From Oscillospiraceae bacterium (GTDB lineage Bacteria > Bacillota > Clostridia > Oscillospirales > Ruminococcaceae), in contig WQXO01000006.1 of NCBI GenBank assembly GCA_009784825.1, forward strand, positions 1 through 64,000: DNA of 64,000 nt, given 5' to 3'. Position numbers and translations under genes: made by a program. This document shows positions 32,746 through 41,506 of the stretch, piece after piece (positions within the stretch are counted from its first letter, which is position 1; every line of letters starts with the position of its first letter). The notes beneath the pieces are model-generated. The model did not search any database. It saw nothing but the letters and a program-made list of their open reading frames with translations, and had not been told where the DNA came from.

Positions 32746-34542
32746 ATGTTTCGTTCACACGTATTGGTCTGCGGCGGTACGGGCTGTATCGCTACCGGCA
32801 GCGAAAACATTATAAACGCATTAAACGAGGAAATCAAGAAAGCGGGCTTGGAAAACGAAGTCGGCGTGGTGAGAACCGGCTGTTTCGGTTTATGCTCGTT
32901 AGGTCCTGTTATGATGGTTCATCCCGAGGGGTGCTTTTACTCTGCCGTTGATGTAAAAGACATTCCCGAAATCGTTTCAGAACACCTACTCAAGGGGAGA
33001 ATAGTCGAACGCTTACTCTATCGTGAAACCGTTGAGGACGGCGGTATTAAATCGCTCAACAACACTGCGTTCTACAAAAAGCAGTTCAGAATTGCTTTAC
33101 GTAACTGCGGTGTTATTAACCCTGAGTCTATCGACGAATACATAGGGGTTGACGGGTATCAGGCATTAGGTAATGTATTAACCTCTATGTCACCTGAGCA
33201 GGTCATTCAAATAGTCCTCGATTCCGGATTACGAGGAAGAGGGGGCGGCGGTTTCCCGACGGGCAGAAAATGGGATTTGGCTCGTAAATTAGTCCCCGAC
33301 GCTGACCAGAAGTTCGTCTGCTGTAATGCTGACGAGGGTGACCCCGGTGCGTTCATGGACCGCTCAATCTTAGAGGGTGACCCCCATGCTTTAATCGAGG
33401 CAATGGCTATTGCCGGTTATGCAATCGGGGCAACCATGGGTTATATCTACATTCGTGCGGAATACCCCATCGCTGTTAAACGCCTTGAAATTGCTATTCA
33501 GCAAGCTAAGGACTACGGTTTATTAGGCGAGGATATTTTTGGAAGCGGGTTTAACTTTGATTTGGAAATTCGCTTGGGTGCGGGTGCATTCGTCTGCGGT
33601 GAGGAAACTGCGTTGATGATTTCAATTGAGGGTAACAGGGGTGAACCCCGTCCCCGTCCGCCGTTCCCCGCCGAGAAGGGTTTGTTCGGCAAGCCGACGA
33701 TTTTAAACAACGTAGAGACTTATGCGAATATACCACAGATTATTCTTAAAGGGGCTGAATGGTTCACCTCTATAGGAACAGAAAAGTCCAAAGGTACTAA
33801 GGTATTCGCATTGGGCGGGAAAATTAATAACACCGGTCTGGTGGAAATTCCCATGGGTATGTCGTTAAGAGAAGTCGTTTATGAAATAGGCGGCGGTATT
33901 CCCGACGGTAAAAAGTTCAAGGCGGCACAGACAGGCGGCCCGTCCGGCGGGTGCATATCTGTTGAAAACCTGGATATTCCCATTGACTATGACAACCTTA
34001 TTTCAATCGGCTCAATGATGGGTTCGGGCGGGTTAATCGTTATGGACGAGGACAACTGTATGGTGGATATTGCCAAGTTCTTCCTTGAATTTACTGTTGA
34101 CGAGTCCTGCGGAAAATGTACCCCCTGCCGCATCGGTACTAAGCGGTTGTTTGAAATGCTTGAGGATATTACTGCCGGCAACGGTACTATGGAAGACTTG
34201 GACGAAATGGTTGAGTTATGCGAATATATCAAGAATAACTCGTTGTGCGGACTGGGGCAGACCGCTCCTAACCCGGTTTTATCAACCTATCACTATTTCA
34301 AGGACGAGTATATCCAGCACGTCCGTGATAAGAAATGTGCGGCAGGAATTTGTACCGAGCTGACACAGTATATTATCTCAGCCGATAAGTGTGTGGGCTG
34401 TACCTTATGTAAAAAAGTATGTCCTGTTGATGCAATTGTCGGTGAGGTTAAGCAGAAGCACGTTATTGACCAGAGCAAGTGCGTTAAGTGCGGAGTCTGC
34501 GTGGACGCTTGTAAGAAATTCGGTGCAATAACCAAAGGTTGA
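32746..34542 (+). CDS. hndC: [FeFe]-hydrogenase subunit, NuoF-like FMN/NADH protein
   Basis: A 598-residue NuoF/HydB homologue. Order of domains: N-terminal thioredoxin-like [2Fe-2S] (CGGTGCIATGS; TGCFGLCSLGP), FMN/NADH core (GLRGRGGGGFPTGRKWDLA; NADEGDPGAFMDRSILE; GAGAFVCGEETALM), NuoF C-terminal [4Fe-4S] (CGKCTPCRIGTKRL) and an extra C-terminal pair of [4Fe-4S] clusters (CVGCTLCKKVCPVDAI; CVKCGVCVDACKKFG). It binds NADH or NADPH and FMN, the site of electron confurcation with ferredoxin. All cluster ligands are present. It is followed by the catalytic subunit. Confidence 0.96.
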   Translation: MFRSHVLVCGGTGCIATGSENIINALNEEIKKAGLENEVGVVRTGCFGLCSLGPVMMVHPEGCFYSAVDVKDIPEIVSEHLLKGRIVERLLYRETVEDGGIKSLNNTAFYKKQFRIALRNCGVINPESIDEYIGVDGYQALGNVLTSMSPEQVIQIVLDSGLRGRGGGGFPTGRKWDLARKLVPDADQKFVCCNADEGDPGAFMDRSILEGDPHALIEAMAIAGYAIGATMGYIYIRAEYPIAVKRLEIAIQQAKDYGLLGEDIFGSGFNFDLEIRLGAGAFVCGEETALMISIEGNRGEPRPRPPFPAEKGLFGKPTILNNVETYANIPQIILKGAEWFTSIGTEKSKGTKVFALGGKINNTGLVEIPMGMSLREVVYEIGGGIPDGKKFKAAQTGGPSGGCISVENLDIPIDYDNLISIGSMMGSGGLIVMDEDNCMVDIAKFFLEFTVDESCGKCTPCRIGTKRLFEMLEDITAGNGTMEDLDEMVELCEYIKNNSLCGLGQTAPNPVLSTYHYFKDEYIQHVRDKKCAAGICTELTQYIISADKCVGCTLCKKVCPVDAIVGEVKQKHVIDQSKCVKCGVCVDACKKFGAITKG

Positions 34543-34545
34543 CGA

Positions 34546-34580
34546 ACAATTGACAATTGACAATTGACGATTGACAATTA
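34546..34580. repeat. Heptamer tandem repeat before hydA
   Basis: Five units of ACAATTG (fourth ACGATTG, fifth ACAATTA) in a row begin 4 bases after the hndC stop. They create successive TTGACA hexamers and feed the promoter at 34557-34584. Related 7-base runs occur near murB and at about 46575-46612. Confidence 0.75.
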
Positions 34581-34584
34581 TAAT
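34557..34584 (+). promoter_or_regulatory. Internal promoter before the hydrogenase catalytic gene
   Basis: TTGACA (34557-34562), 16 bases, TATAAT (34579-34584). It lies 28 bases before the hydA start codon and could raise expression of the catalytic subunit independently of the operon promoter. Confidence 0.65.
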
Positions 34585-34611
34585 ATTTAACGAAAGGATA
34601 ATAATAAGTTC

Positions 34612-36366
34612 ATGATTAATATAAAAATTAACGGGAAAGAATGTTCGGCGGCAGAGGGATTAACTATTCTTGAAGTCGCACGTGAAAACGGCATTAATAT
34701 TCCCACTTTATGCTGGCTGAAGGACATTAACGAAATCGGGGCATGCCGCATTTGCGTTGTGGAAATGAAAGGCTGGAAAGCGTTAGTTCCCGCTTGTGTT
34801 CGCAGGCTGTCGAAGTTCGATGAGGGGGTTGAAATTCTGACCCAGTCCCCTGCTGTTTTAGAAAGCAGAAAAATGACACTCCAGTTAATGCTGTCTGACC
34901 ATGACAAGAAGTGCTTATCTTGTGTGAGGAGCTTCAACTGTGAGCTGCAGACACTTTGTAAGGAATTGGGCGTTGATAATGCTGTACGGTTCGACGGGGC
35001 GGTTAATGCTTCTGAAATTGATGATTCGTCACTGCATATGTATCGTGATAATTCTAAATGTATCAGCTGTCGCCGTTGTGTCGCCGCTTGTGAAAAACAA
35101 GACGTAGGTGTTATCGGGGCGAATGACAGAGGGTTCAAAACCTCCATAGCTTGTGCTTTTGATATGCCGCTCGCTAATACTTCATGCGTTTCCTGCGGGC
35201 AGTGCATTAACGTATGCCCGACCGGTGCATTATCTGAAAAGGACGACACTAAGGAAGTTTGGGACGCATTAAATGACCCCGAAAAGGTAGTGGTGGTTCA
35301 GACTGCTCCCGCTGTTCGTGCGGCGTTGGGTGAGGCGTTCGGGTTCGCTATGGGTACTCCCGTTGAGGGGAAGATGGCTGAGGCTTTGAGGAAACTCGGT
35401 TTCAACTATGTGTTTGATACCAATTTCGGGGCTGACTTGACCATTATGGAAGAGGCTAATGAGTTGTTAGAGCGGGTTCAAAACAACGGCGTGCTTCCTA
35501 TGATAACCTCCTGTTCACCGGGGTGGATTAGGTATTGTGAAGCGTATCATCCGGAAATGCTCCCGAATTTGTCAAGCTGTAAGTCACCTCAACAGATGAA
35601 CGGTGCGATTACTAAAACCTATTGGGCGGGTAAAATGAACATTGACCCCGCTAACATAGTTAGTGTGTCGGTTATGCCGTGTGTGGCGAAGAAGTTCGAG
35701 TTATCCCGCAGAGGACAGTCTGGTCAAGGGACTTTCAATGATGTTGATATTTCGATTACTACTCGTGAGCTTGCACGTATGATTGAAAAAGCGGGTATAC
35801 GGTTCGTTGATTTACCCGACGGTGAGTTCGATTCGCCTCTCGGGAATGGTACGGGTGCGGCGATTATATTCGGAGCAACCGGAGGCGTTATGGAGGCGGC
35901 TCTGCGTACTGCTGTGTGGAAATTAACCGGTGAGGATGTTAATTCTACAATCGAGTTCAAGGAAGTTCGAGGGGTTGACGGCGTTAAGACCGCAACCTAT
36001 AATGTAGGGAATATGGACGTTACTGTGGCTGTGGCTTCCGGCTTGGGGAATGCAAAGGCGTTGTTAGAGAAAGTAAAGTCCGGTGAAATGAAAGTCCACT
36101 TCATTGAGATTATGGCGTGTCCCGGTGGTTGTGTCAACGGCGGCGGGCAGATTATTGTACCGAGCAGTGTTCGCAATTTCACGGATATTCGGGCGGAGCG
36201 GGCTAAGGCGTTGTATTCACTCGATGAAGCGAATACGGTTTCGAGAAAATCCCACGAGAGCCCTGATGTTAAACAGGTTTATGCGGAATTTTTGGAGAAG
36301 CCGGGCAGTCATAAGGCACATGAGATTCTGCACACCAATTATAAGGCGACTAATTTAAGAAAATAA
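34612..36366 (+). CDS. hydA: [FeFe]-hydrogenase catalytic subunit
   Basis: A 584-residue group A [FeFe]-hydrogenase. The N-terminal [2Fe-2S] domain (about 1-75; C.GACRICVVE, LVPAC) is followed by the His-liganded cluster (HDKKCLSCVRSFNC), two [4Fe-4S] clusters (CISCRRCVAACEK; CVSCGQCINVCPTG) and the H-cluster domain. H-cluster motifs: L1 TSCSPGWIRYCE, L2 MPCVAKKFE and L3 EIMACPGGCVNGGGQ, with all cysteines that bind the binuclear iron site. It makes H2 from electrons delivered by HndC and probably ferredoxin. Length matches NAD(P)-linked HndD/HydA. The RBS is weak (AAAGGA 12 bases away), offset by the promoter just upstream. Confidence 0.96.
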   Translation: MINIKINGKECSAAEGLTILEVARENGINIPTLCWLKDINEIGACRICVVEMKGWKALVPACVRRLSKFDEGVEILTQSPAVLESRKMTLQLMLSDHDKKCLSCVRSFNCELQTLCKELGVDNAVRFDGAVNASEIDDSSLHMYRDNSKCISCRRCVAACEKQDVGVIGANDRGFKTSIACAFDMPLANTSCVSCGQCINVCPTGALSEKDDTKEVWDALNDPEKVVVVQTAPAVRAALGEAFGFAMGTPVEGKMAEALRKLGFNYVFDTNFGADLTIMEEANELLERVQNNGVLPMITSCSPGWIRYCEAYHPEMLPNLSSCKSPQQMNGAITKTYWAGKMNIDPANIVSVSVMPCVAKKFELSRRGQSGQGTFNDVDISITTRELARMIEKAGIRFVDLPDGEFDSPLGNGTGAAIIFGATGGVMEAALRTAVWKLTGEDVNSTIEFKEVRGVDGVKTATYNVGNMDVTVAVASGLGNAKALLEKVKSGEMKVHFIEIMACPGGCVNGGGQIIVPSSVRNFTDIRAERAKALYSLDEANTVSRKSHESPDVKQVYAEFLEKPGSHKAHEILHTNYKATNLRK

Positions 36367-36376
36367 GGAGAATATT

Positions 36377-36919
36377 ATGAACTGTTCTAAGTGCGGTGGG
36401 AGCAATCTCGCCGGAACTACATACTGCGTCACTTGCGGTAATCGACTTGAGGAAAGTACGTCACCGTTTCCGCAGGTTACTGAAGCACCTGCTATGGCGG
36501 TAGTTGATAATACTGTCGATACTATGCAAGCGGTGTCTGCCGCAACCTATACCCCTCAGCCGGAGCCGACTTATGCTCCGCCACCACCTCCTGCTTATGC
36601 TCCTCCTCCCGTTCCTACCTATCAGCCGTCGCCTTATGCACAGCCGTATGTCGCTCCCGTTTCGTATGGCTCCGGCTCTGATACCGAGGAAGCTGTTAGC
36701 GTGGGGGATTGGGTGCTGACCTATTTCCTTATGGGAATTCCGTTGGCGGGGACAATCATGATGTTTGTGTGGGCGTTCGGCAGCTCCACTAAGAAAAGCA
36801 AGTCTAACTGGGCTAAGGCAATGCTGTTGGTTACAGCGATAATTGTTGCGTTGTATATCGTGGGAGTAATCATTATTGCGGCAGCCGGCGGCGGAATGGC
36901 AGCGTTCCTCTATAATTAG
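36377..36919 (+). CDS. Zinc-ribbon membrane protein
   Basis: A 180-residue protein with an N-terminal zinc ribbon (CSKCGGSNLAGTTYCVTCGN, residues 3-22), a long Pro/Tyr-rich linker (about 60-95, PPPPPAYAPPPVP-like) and two C-terminal membrane helices (about 118-140 and 148-172, with GDWVLTYFLMGIPLAGTIMMF). This resembles a group of Firmicutes proteins with an interaction motif and a membrane anchor. Its start is 10 bases after hydA behind AAGGAG, so it is at least partly co-transcribed, though a hydrogenase function is not expected. Function unknown. Confidence 0.75.
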   Translation: MNCSKCGGSNLAGTTYCVTCGNRLEESTSPFPQVTEAPAMAVVDNTVDTMQAVSAATYTPQPEPTYAPPPPPAYAPPPVPTYQPSPYAQPYVAPVSYGSGSDTEEAVSVGDWVLTYFLMGIPLAGTIMMFVWAFGSSTKKSKSNWAKAMLLVTAIIVALYIVGVIIIAAAGGGMAAFLYN

Positions 36920-36928
36920 GATTAGTTT

Positions 36929-36964
36929 AAAGGCGTTTCGGGGAAAGAGAAACGCCTTTGTCTT
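36929..36964 (+). terminator. Terminator of the hydrogenase operon
   Basis: AAAGGCGTTTC (36929-36939) and GAAACGCCTTT (36949-36959), 11-bp perfect stem, then GTCTTTATTT. Very strong. Confidence 0.9.
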
Positions 36965-36975
36965 TATTTCAAACA

Positions 36976-37008
36976 TGACATACAGATGTCAAGTTTATAT
37001 GTTATAAT
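36976..37008 (+). promoter_or_regulatory. Operator-promoter of the WYL regulator (site 1)
   Basis: TGACATACAGATGTCA (36976-36991) is a near-perfect inverted repeat (TGACAT...ATGTCA). The extended -10 TGTTATAAT has its hexamer at 37003-37008. The start codon at 37015 is 6 bases after the -10, so the mRNA is predicted to begin at or next to the A of ATG (leaderless). Confidence 0.75.
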
Positions 37009-37014
37009 GTATTT

Positions 37015-37944
37015 ATGAAGATTAATCGACTTATTGAAATTACCACAATTCTGCTGAACCGTGGCACGGTAACGGCTACCGAGCTTGCGGAACGCTTCGG
37101 TGTGTCCACTCGAACCATTTACCGTGACATTGACGTTCTGTCATGTGCGGGTGTTCCTGTGTTCGCAACACAAGGGGCGAGGGGCGGGATTTCCATTATG
37201 GACGGGTATACCTTAAACCGCACGGTTATATCTAAATCGGACAGTGACAGCATAATCTTCGCACTTTCGGCGATGAAGGCGGCGAATTATCCCGAAATTG
37301 ATGCCGTTTTAGAGAAATTGGGCGGGATTTTCAAAAGCAACAGCAGTGTTTCTGATTGGATTTCTATTGACTTTTCGCCGTGGGGGAGTGACCCTAACCA
37401 AAGCAACAAGTTCGATATTATAAAGAACGCAATTATGAAAAGTGAGGTTATTGAAACCGATTACATAAACGCACAGAATAAAAAATCCCGCCGAAAAATC
37501 GCACCGCTGAGGCTGTTGTTCAAGTCTTCGGCATGGTATTTATGGGGGTTTTGTTATGAGCGGAGGGATTATCGGACGTTCAGGATTTCACGAATTAAGC
37601 AGGTTTGTATGACAGGAGTGACGTTCGAGCGGAATGGGTTAGAGCCTGTTCCTCGGGACGAAAAAAATGTAGAGTGCTGTGTATGTTCGAGATTTGTTAT
37701 GCGGTTCACCGAGGACGCACTGTTCCGCCTTTATGATGACTATGACGATTATATGTTTTGTAAAAACAATGACGGGTCGTATACACTTGAAGCAGAGTTA
37801 CCCGAGGAAGAATGGGTGTATAATTATATACTGAGCTTCGCCGATTGTGTGGAGGTTATTGAACCGGTACACGTTCGGGAAATCATAAAAGAGAAATGCC
37901 TCAAAATGTCCAAAGCATATAAAAAAATTGCAGAGGGTTATTAA
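37015..37944 (+). CDS. YafY-type WYL-domain transcriptional regulator
   Basis: A 309-residue regulator. Residues 1-60 form a winged HTH (KINRLIEITTILLNRGTVTATELAERFGVSTRTIYRDIDVLS), and residues about 130-200 the WYL domain (LRLLFKSSAWYLWGFCYERRDYRTFRISRI, WYL-like triad at WYLWGF). The C-terminal part is the WCX extension (EDALFRLYDDYDDYM...). YafY-family proteins are autoregulated and sense small ligands. The gene has no Shine-Dalgarno and its promoter puts the transcription start at the ATG. A palindromic site lies just before it and a second after its stop codon, upstream of a GyrI-like gene. It probably controls both. Confidence 0.9.
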   Translation: MKINRLIEITTILLNRGTVTATELAERFGVSTRTIYRDIDVLSCAGVPVFATQGARGGISIMDGYTLNRTVISKSDSDSIIFALSAMKAANYPEIDAVLEKLGGIFKSNSSVSDWISIDFSPWGSDPNQSNKFDIIKNAIMKSEVIETDYINAQNKKSRRKIAPLRLLFKSSAWYLWGFCYERRDYRTFRISRIKQVCMTGVTFERNGLEPVPRDEKNVECCVCSRFVMRFTEDALFRLYDDYDDYMFCKNNDGSYTLEAELPEEEWVYNYILSFADCVEVIEPVHVREIIKEKCLKMSKAYKKIAEGY

Positions 37945-37948
37945 ACCA

Positions 37949-37982
37949 TGACAGACAGGTGTCTTGTTTAGTGTGGTAGGAT
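37949..37982 (+). promoter_or_regulatory. Operator-promoter of the GyrI-like gene (site 2)
   Basis: TGACAGACAGGTGTCT begins at 37949, aligned with site 1 (TGACATACAGATGTCA). The extended -10 is TGG-TAGGAT (hexamer 37977-37982), at nearly the same distance as in site 1 (28 against 27 bases from site start to -10). This suggests one regulator for both genes. Confidence 0.72.
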
Positions 37983-38012
37983 ATTAGTATTAATTAATAA
38001 AGGAGAAATGAA

Positions 38013-38537
38013 ATGGCAGAGATTATTAAAACCTACAAGGAAACATTACCCGCAGTTCGTTTAATCGGTACACGTTACGGCAATAATGACAGAGATGAAT
38101 ATGGCGGTTATGGCGGTAAATGGGGGGAGTGGTTCCAAAGCGGACAGGAGTCCTCACTCAGTAATCTACATAAGCAGTTCGGGAAAGATATGGACGGCTC
38201 TTACCTCGGGTTTATGCGGTGTAATAATACCGATGATGGATTTGAATATTGGATTGGTATGTTCTTTCCGCAGGATACCGCTGTTCCCGAGGGGTATGAC
38301 TTTCTTGATGTGGACGGCGGTGAGGTCGGTGTTTGCTGGATTAAAGGAAGTCACGATGACGGCAGTATATACGGTATGCACGGTGATTGTGCGGAGGCTT
38401 TAAAGAAAAATAATATGGGTGATTTAATCCGTGACGGTTATATGTATTCCTTTGAGCGGTATAGCTGTCCCCGTTTCACCGAGAAAGACAGCGACGGTAA
38501 TGTTATCCTCGATTACGGGATTTATTTGGGTAAGTAG
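38013..38537 (+). CDS. GyrI-like/AraC-effector-binding domain protein
   Basis: A 174-residue protein made of one GyrI-like (effector-binding) domain. Typical stretches are [35 protein letters not shown] and [11 protein letters not shown]-like [10 protein letters not shown]. It is encoded after the WYL regulator with a matching operator upstream and AAAGGAGA before the ATG. GyrI-like domains bind hydrophobic or cationic small molecules; stand-alone forms sequester or hydrolyse toxic compounds and are often regulated by neighbouring YafY proteins. A drug- or toxin-binding role is inferred. The stop TAG is part of a palindromic element at 38534-38560. Confidence 0.82.
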   Translation: MAEIIKTYKETLPAVRLIGTRYGNNDRDEYGGYGGKWGEWFQSGQESSLSNLHKQFGKDMDGSYLGFMRCNNTDDGFEYWIGMFFPQDTAVPEGYDFLDVDGGEVGVCWIKGSHDDGSIYGMHGDCAEALKKNNMGDLIRDGYMYSFERYSCPRFTEKDSDGNVILDYGIYLGK

Positions 38538-38560
38538 GACGCCCGGTGTGCATCCCCTAC
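38534..38560. repeat. Degenerate GTAGG palindromic element between gyrI-like gene and uvrA
   Basis: GTAG (38534-38537) and CTAC (38557-38560) enclose GGACGCCC...GCATCCC with one wobble mismatch. The TAG of the upstream gene lies inside the first arm. The -35 of the uvrA promoter begins at the next base. Confidence 0.6.
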
Positions 38561-38588
38561 TTGACAATAATTGACATTGTGATATAAT
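38561..38588 (+). promoter_or_regulatory. Promoter of uvrA
   Basis: TTGACA (38561-38566), 16 bases, TATAAT (38583-38588). It abuts the palindromic element directly. Confidence 0.75.
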
Positions 38589-38624
38589 GATATACTAAAA
38601 CCATCCCAATAAAAAGGAAAAAAC

Positions 38625-41471
38625 ATGCCGATTACTAAAATCATCATTAAAGGTGCGAGAGAACATAATCTCAAAAATATTGACCTTGAGCTGCCTCGGG
38701 ACAAGCTGATTGTTATGACCGGGTTGTCCGGCTCGGGGAAGTCGTCGTTGGCGTTTGATACCATTTATGCCGACGGTCAGCGACGTTATATAGAAAGCCT
38801 TTCGTCATATGCACGGCAGTTTCTCGGGCAGATGGAAAAGCCGAATGTGGACAGCATTGAGGGGCTTAGCCCCGCTATTTCCATTGACCAGAAAACCACC
38901 TCACGCAATCCCCGTTCGACTGTGGGGACTGTCACGGAGATTTACGATTATTTGCGTTTGATGTATGCTCGGATTGGTAAGCCGCACTGCCCTGTTTGTA
39001 ATACCGAGATTAAACAGCAGACCATTGACCAAATCGTTGACAAGATTATGGAGTTGCCCGAGAAAACAAAGATTCAAATAATGGCTCCGATTGTTCGAGG
39101 GCGAAAGGGCGAGTATGTTAAGGAATTAGATACCATTCGTAAGCAGGGGTATGTTCGGGTGAGAATCGACGGGATTATTTATGAGCTTGATGAAAAAATC
39201 AGCGTTGATAAAAATAAGAAGCACGATATTGAAGTAGTAGTGGACAGGTTGGTTATAAAGTCAGATATTCGGTCACGGTTAAGCGATTCATTAGAAATTG
39301 CGGGCGGGCTTGCAGGTGGGGTGATACTTGTAGATATTGCTGATTCAACCTCCGGCGAAGCCGGCATGCCACCGGAGGCTCTCCGGTTTTCGCAGAATTA
39401 CGCTTGTCCCGAGCATGGGGTTTCAATTGAAGAATTGACACCGAGAATGTTCTCGTTTAATAACCCTTACGGGGCTTGCAGCAAATGCACCGGACTCGGC
39501 ACGTTTATGCGGGTTGACCCGGACTTGCTGATTCCTAATCGGGAATTGTCCATTCGGGAGGGGGCTGTTCGGGCTCACGGATGGAATTATGCCGAGGGAA
39601 CGATTTCTCAAATGTATATGGACGGGTTGGCGAAACATTATAACTTTTCGGTGGATACGCCTGTCGGGGAATTGTCGGAGGATATAGTTAATATTCTGCT
39701 GTATGGGACGAATGGTGAAAAAGTAAAAGTACACCGTGTTTTCGGGAACGGTACGACTACCTATGACACTGATTTCGAGGGGTTTGTGAATAACTTGGAA
39801 CGCCGTTATCGGGATACGGGGAGCAATTATTCCCGTGATGAGATTCAGGCGTTTATGAGTGAGACGCCCTGCACCTCCTGTGACGGTAAACGCTTAAATA
39901 AAGAGGCGTTGTCCGTAACCGTGTGCGATATAAATATTATGGATTTTTGCACCATGAGCATAACCGATGCACTTGATTTCGTGAGAACAATGCAGTTATC
40001 CGAGAGGGATAGGTTAATCGGGGAGCAGATTCTTAAAGAAGTAAAAGAACGCCTCGGTTTTCTGAAAAGCGTTGGGTTGGAATACTTGAACCTTTCACGG
40101 GCGGCAGGGACTTTGTCGGGTGGGGAAAGTCAGCGGATTCGCCTTGCTACGCAAATCGGCAGTTCTTTAATGGGGGTTTTGTATATATTAGATGAGCCGA
40201 GTATAGGCTTACACCAGCGGGATAACGATAAGTTAATCGCAACTTTAAAACGTCTGCGGGATTTGGGGAATACGTTAATAGTCGTCGAACATGACGAGGA
40301 AACTATGAACGCCGCCGATTATATAGTCGATATTGGCCCGGGGGCAGGTATTCACGGTGGGGAAATCGTTTGTGCCGGAAGCTTGGACGATGTGAAAAAT
40401 TGCAAGGATTCGGTGACGGGACAGTATTTATCCGGTAAAAAAACTATCCCCGTTCCGAAGGTACGCCGCAAGCCTAACGGGAAGTATCTCACTATCGAGG
40501 CTGCCGGCGAGAATAATCTGAAGGACATTAATATAAAACTGCCGCTCGGGATTTTCACCTGTGTTACCGGGGTTTCGGGGAGCGGGAAAAGCTCGCTGAT
40601 TAATGAAATATTGTATAAGCATTTGGCTAATCGGTTAAACCGTGCGAGGACACGTCCCGGGAAGTTCGGGAAAATATTAGGCACTGAGCATTTAGACAAG
40701 GTCATTGACATTGACCAGTCACCTATCGGGAGGACACCACGTTCTAACCCTGCGACTTATACAGGGGTGTTCACCGATATTAGGGATTTGTTCGCTTCCA
40801 CGACTGACGCAAAAATGCGGGGATATTCCACGGGGCGGTTCTCATTCAACGTTCGAGGGGGGAGATGTGAGGCGTGTGAGGGTGACGGAATTATTAAAAT
40901 AGAGATGCACTTTTTGCCTGATGTGTATGTTCCGTGTGAGGTATGCAAGGGAAAACGCTATAGCCGTGAGACACTTGAGATATTCTATAAAGGTAAGAAC
41001 ATTTATGATATTTTGGAAATGACCGTTGAGGAGGGCATGGAATTCTTCAAGCCTATACCACGCATTGCCCGAAAGTTGGAAACGCTTTATCATGTGGGGT
41101 TGGGATATATTAAAATAGGGCAGCCCGCTACTACGCTTTCGGGGGGGGAGGCTCAACGGGTTAAGCTCGCCACCGAATTATCCAAACGCAGCACGGGCAG
41201 GACGATTTATATTCTTGATGAACCCACCACCGGACTTCACACGGCTGATGTGCATAAGCTGATTGAGGTTCTCGAAAAGTTGGTCGAGGGCGGGAATACG
41301 GTTCTTGTAATTGAGCATAATCTTGATATGATTAAGACTGCTGATTATGTGATTGATTTGGGGCCTGAGGGTGGTGACAAGGGGGGCAGAATTGTGGCAA
41401 CCGGTACACCTGAGGAGGTAAGTAAATGTAAGGGAAGTTATACGGGAGAGTATTTAAAGAAGGTATTGTGA
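38625..41471 (+). CDS. uvrA: Excinuclease ABC subunit A
   Basis: A 948-residue UvrA, the damage-recognition ATPase of nucleotide excision repair. Two ABC cassettes are present: Walker [15 protein letters not shown] near residue 32 and [15 protein letters not shown] in the second half; signatures [15 protein letters not shown] and [15 protein letters not shown]; Walker [12 protein letters not shown] and [10 protein letters not shown]. Zinc-binding modules are CPVC..., CPEHGVS...[17 protein letters not shown] and [17 protein letters not shown]. Length is normal. It appears to be transcribed alone, without uvrB in the window. Confidence 0.97.
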   Translation: MPITKIIIKGAREHNLKNIDLELPRDKLIVMTGLSGSGKSSLAFDTIYADGQRRYIESLSSYARQFLGQMEKPNVDSIEGLSPAISIDQKTTSRNPRSTVGTVTEIYDYLRLMYARIGKPHCPVCNTEIKQQTIDQIVDKIMELPEKTKIQIMAPIVRGRKGEYVKELDTIRKQGYVRVRIDGIIYELDEKISVDKNKKHDIEVVVDRLVIKSDIRSRLSDSLEIAGGLAGGVILVDIADSTSGEAGMPPEALRFSQNYACPEHGVSIEELTPRMFSFNNPYGACSKCTGLGTFMRVDPDLLIPNRELSIREGAVRAHGWNYAEGTISQMYMDGLAKHYNFSVDTPVGELSEDIVNILLYGTNGEKVKVHRVFGNGTTTYDTDFEGFVNNLERRYRDTGSNYSRDEIQAFMSETPCTSCDGKRLNKEALSVTVCDINIMDFCTMSITDALDFVRTMQLSERDRLIGEQILKEVKERLGFLKSVGLEYLNLSRAAGTLSGGESQRIRLATQIGSSLMGVLYILDEPSIGLHQRDNDKLIATLKRLRDLGNTLIVVEHDEETMNAADYIVDIGPGAGIHGGEIVCAGSLDDVKNCKDSVTGQYLSGKKTIPVPKVRRKPNGKYLTIEAAGENNLKDINIKLPLGIFTCVTGVSGSGKSSLINEILYKHLANRLNRARTRPGKFGKILGTEHLDKVIDIDQSPIGRTPRSNPATYTGVFTDIRDLFASTTDAKMRGYSTGRFSFNVRGGRCEACEGDGIIKIEMHFLPDVYVPCEVCKGKRYSRETLEIFYKGKNIYDILEMTVEEGMEFFKPIPRIARKLETLYHVGLGYIKIGQPATTLSGGEAQRVKLATELSKRSTGRTIYILDEPTTGLHTADVHKLIEVLEKLVEGGNTVLVIEHNLDMIKTADYVIDLGPEGGDKGGRIVATGTPEEVSKCKGSYTGEYLKKVL

Positions 41472-41474
41472 AAG

Positions 41475-41502
41475 TAGGGACACCATATATGGTGTCCCTA
41501 CG
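41475..41502. terminator. Perfect 28-bp palindrome between convergent uvrA and transglutaminase gene
   Basis: GTAGGGACACCATA and its exact complement form a 28-base palindrome with no loop bases. It starts and ends like the GTAGGG elements and sits 3 bases after the uvrA stop. It may end transcription from both sides, but no long U-tract follows. Confidence 0.65.
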
Positions 41503-41506
41503 TTTG

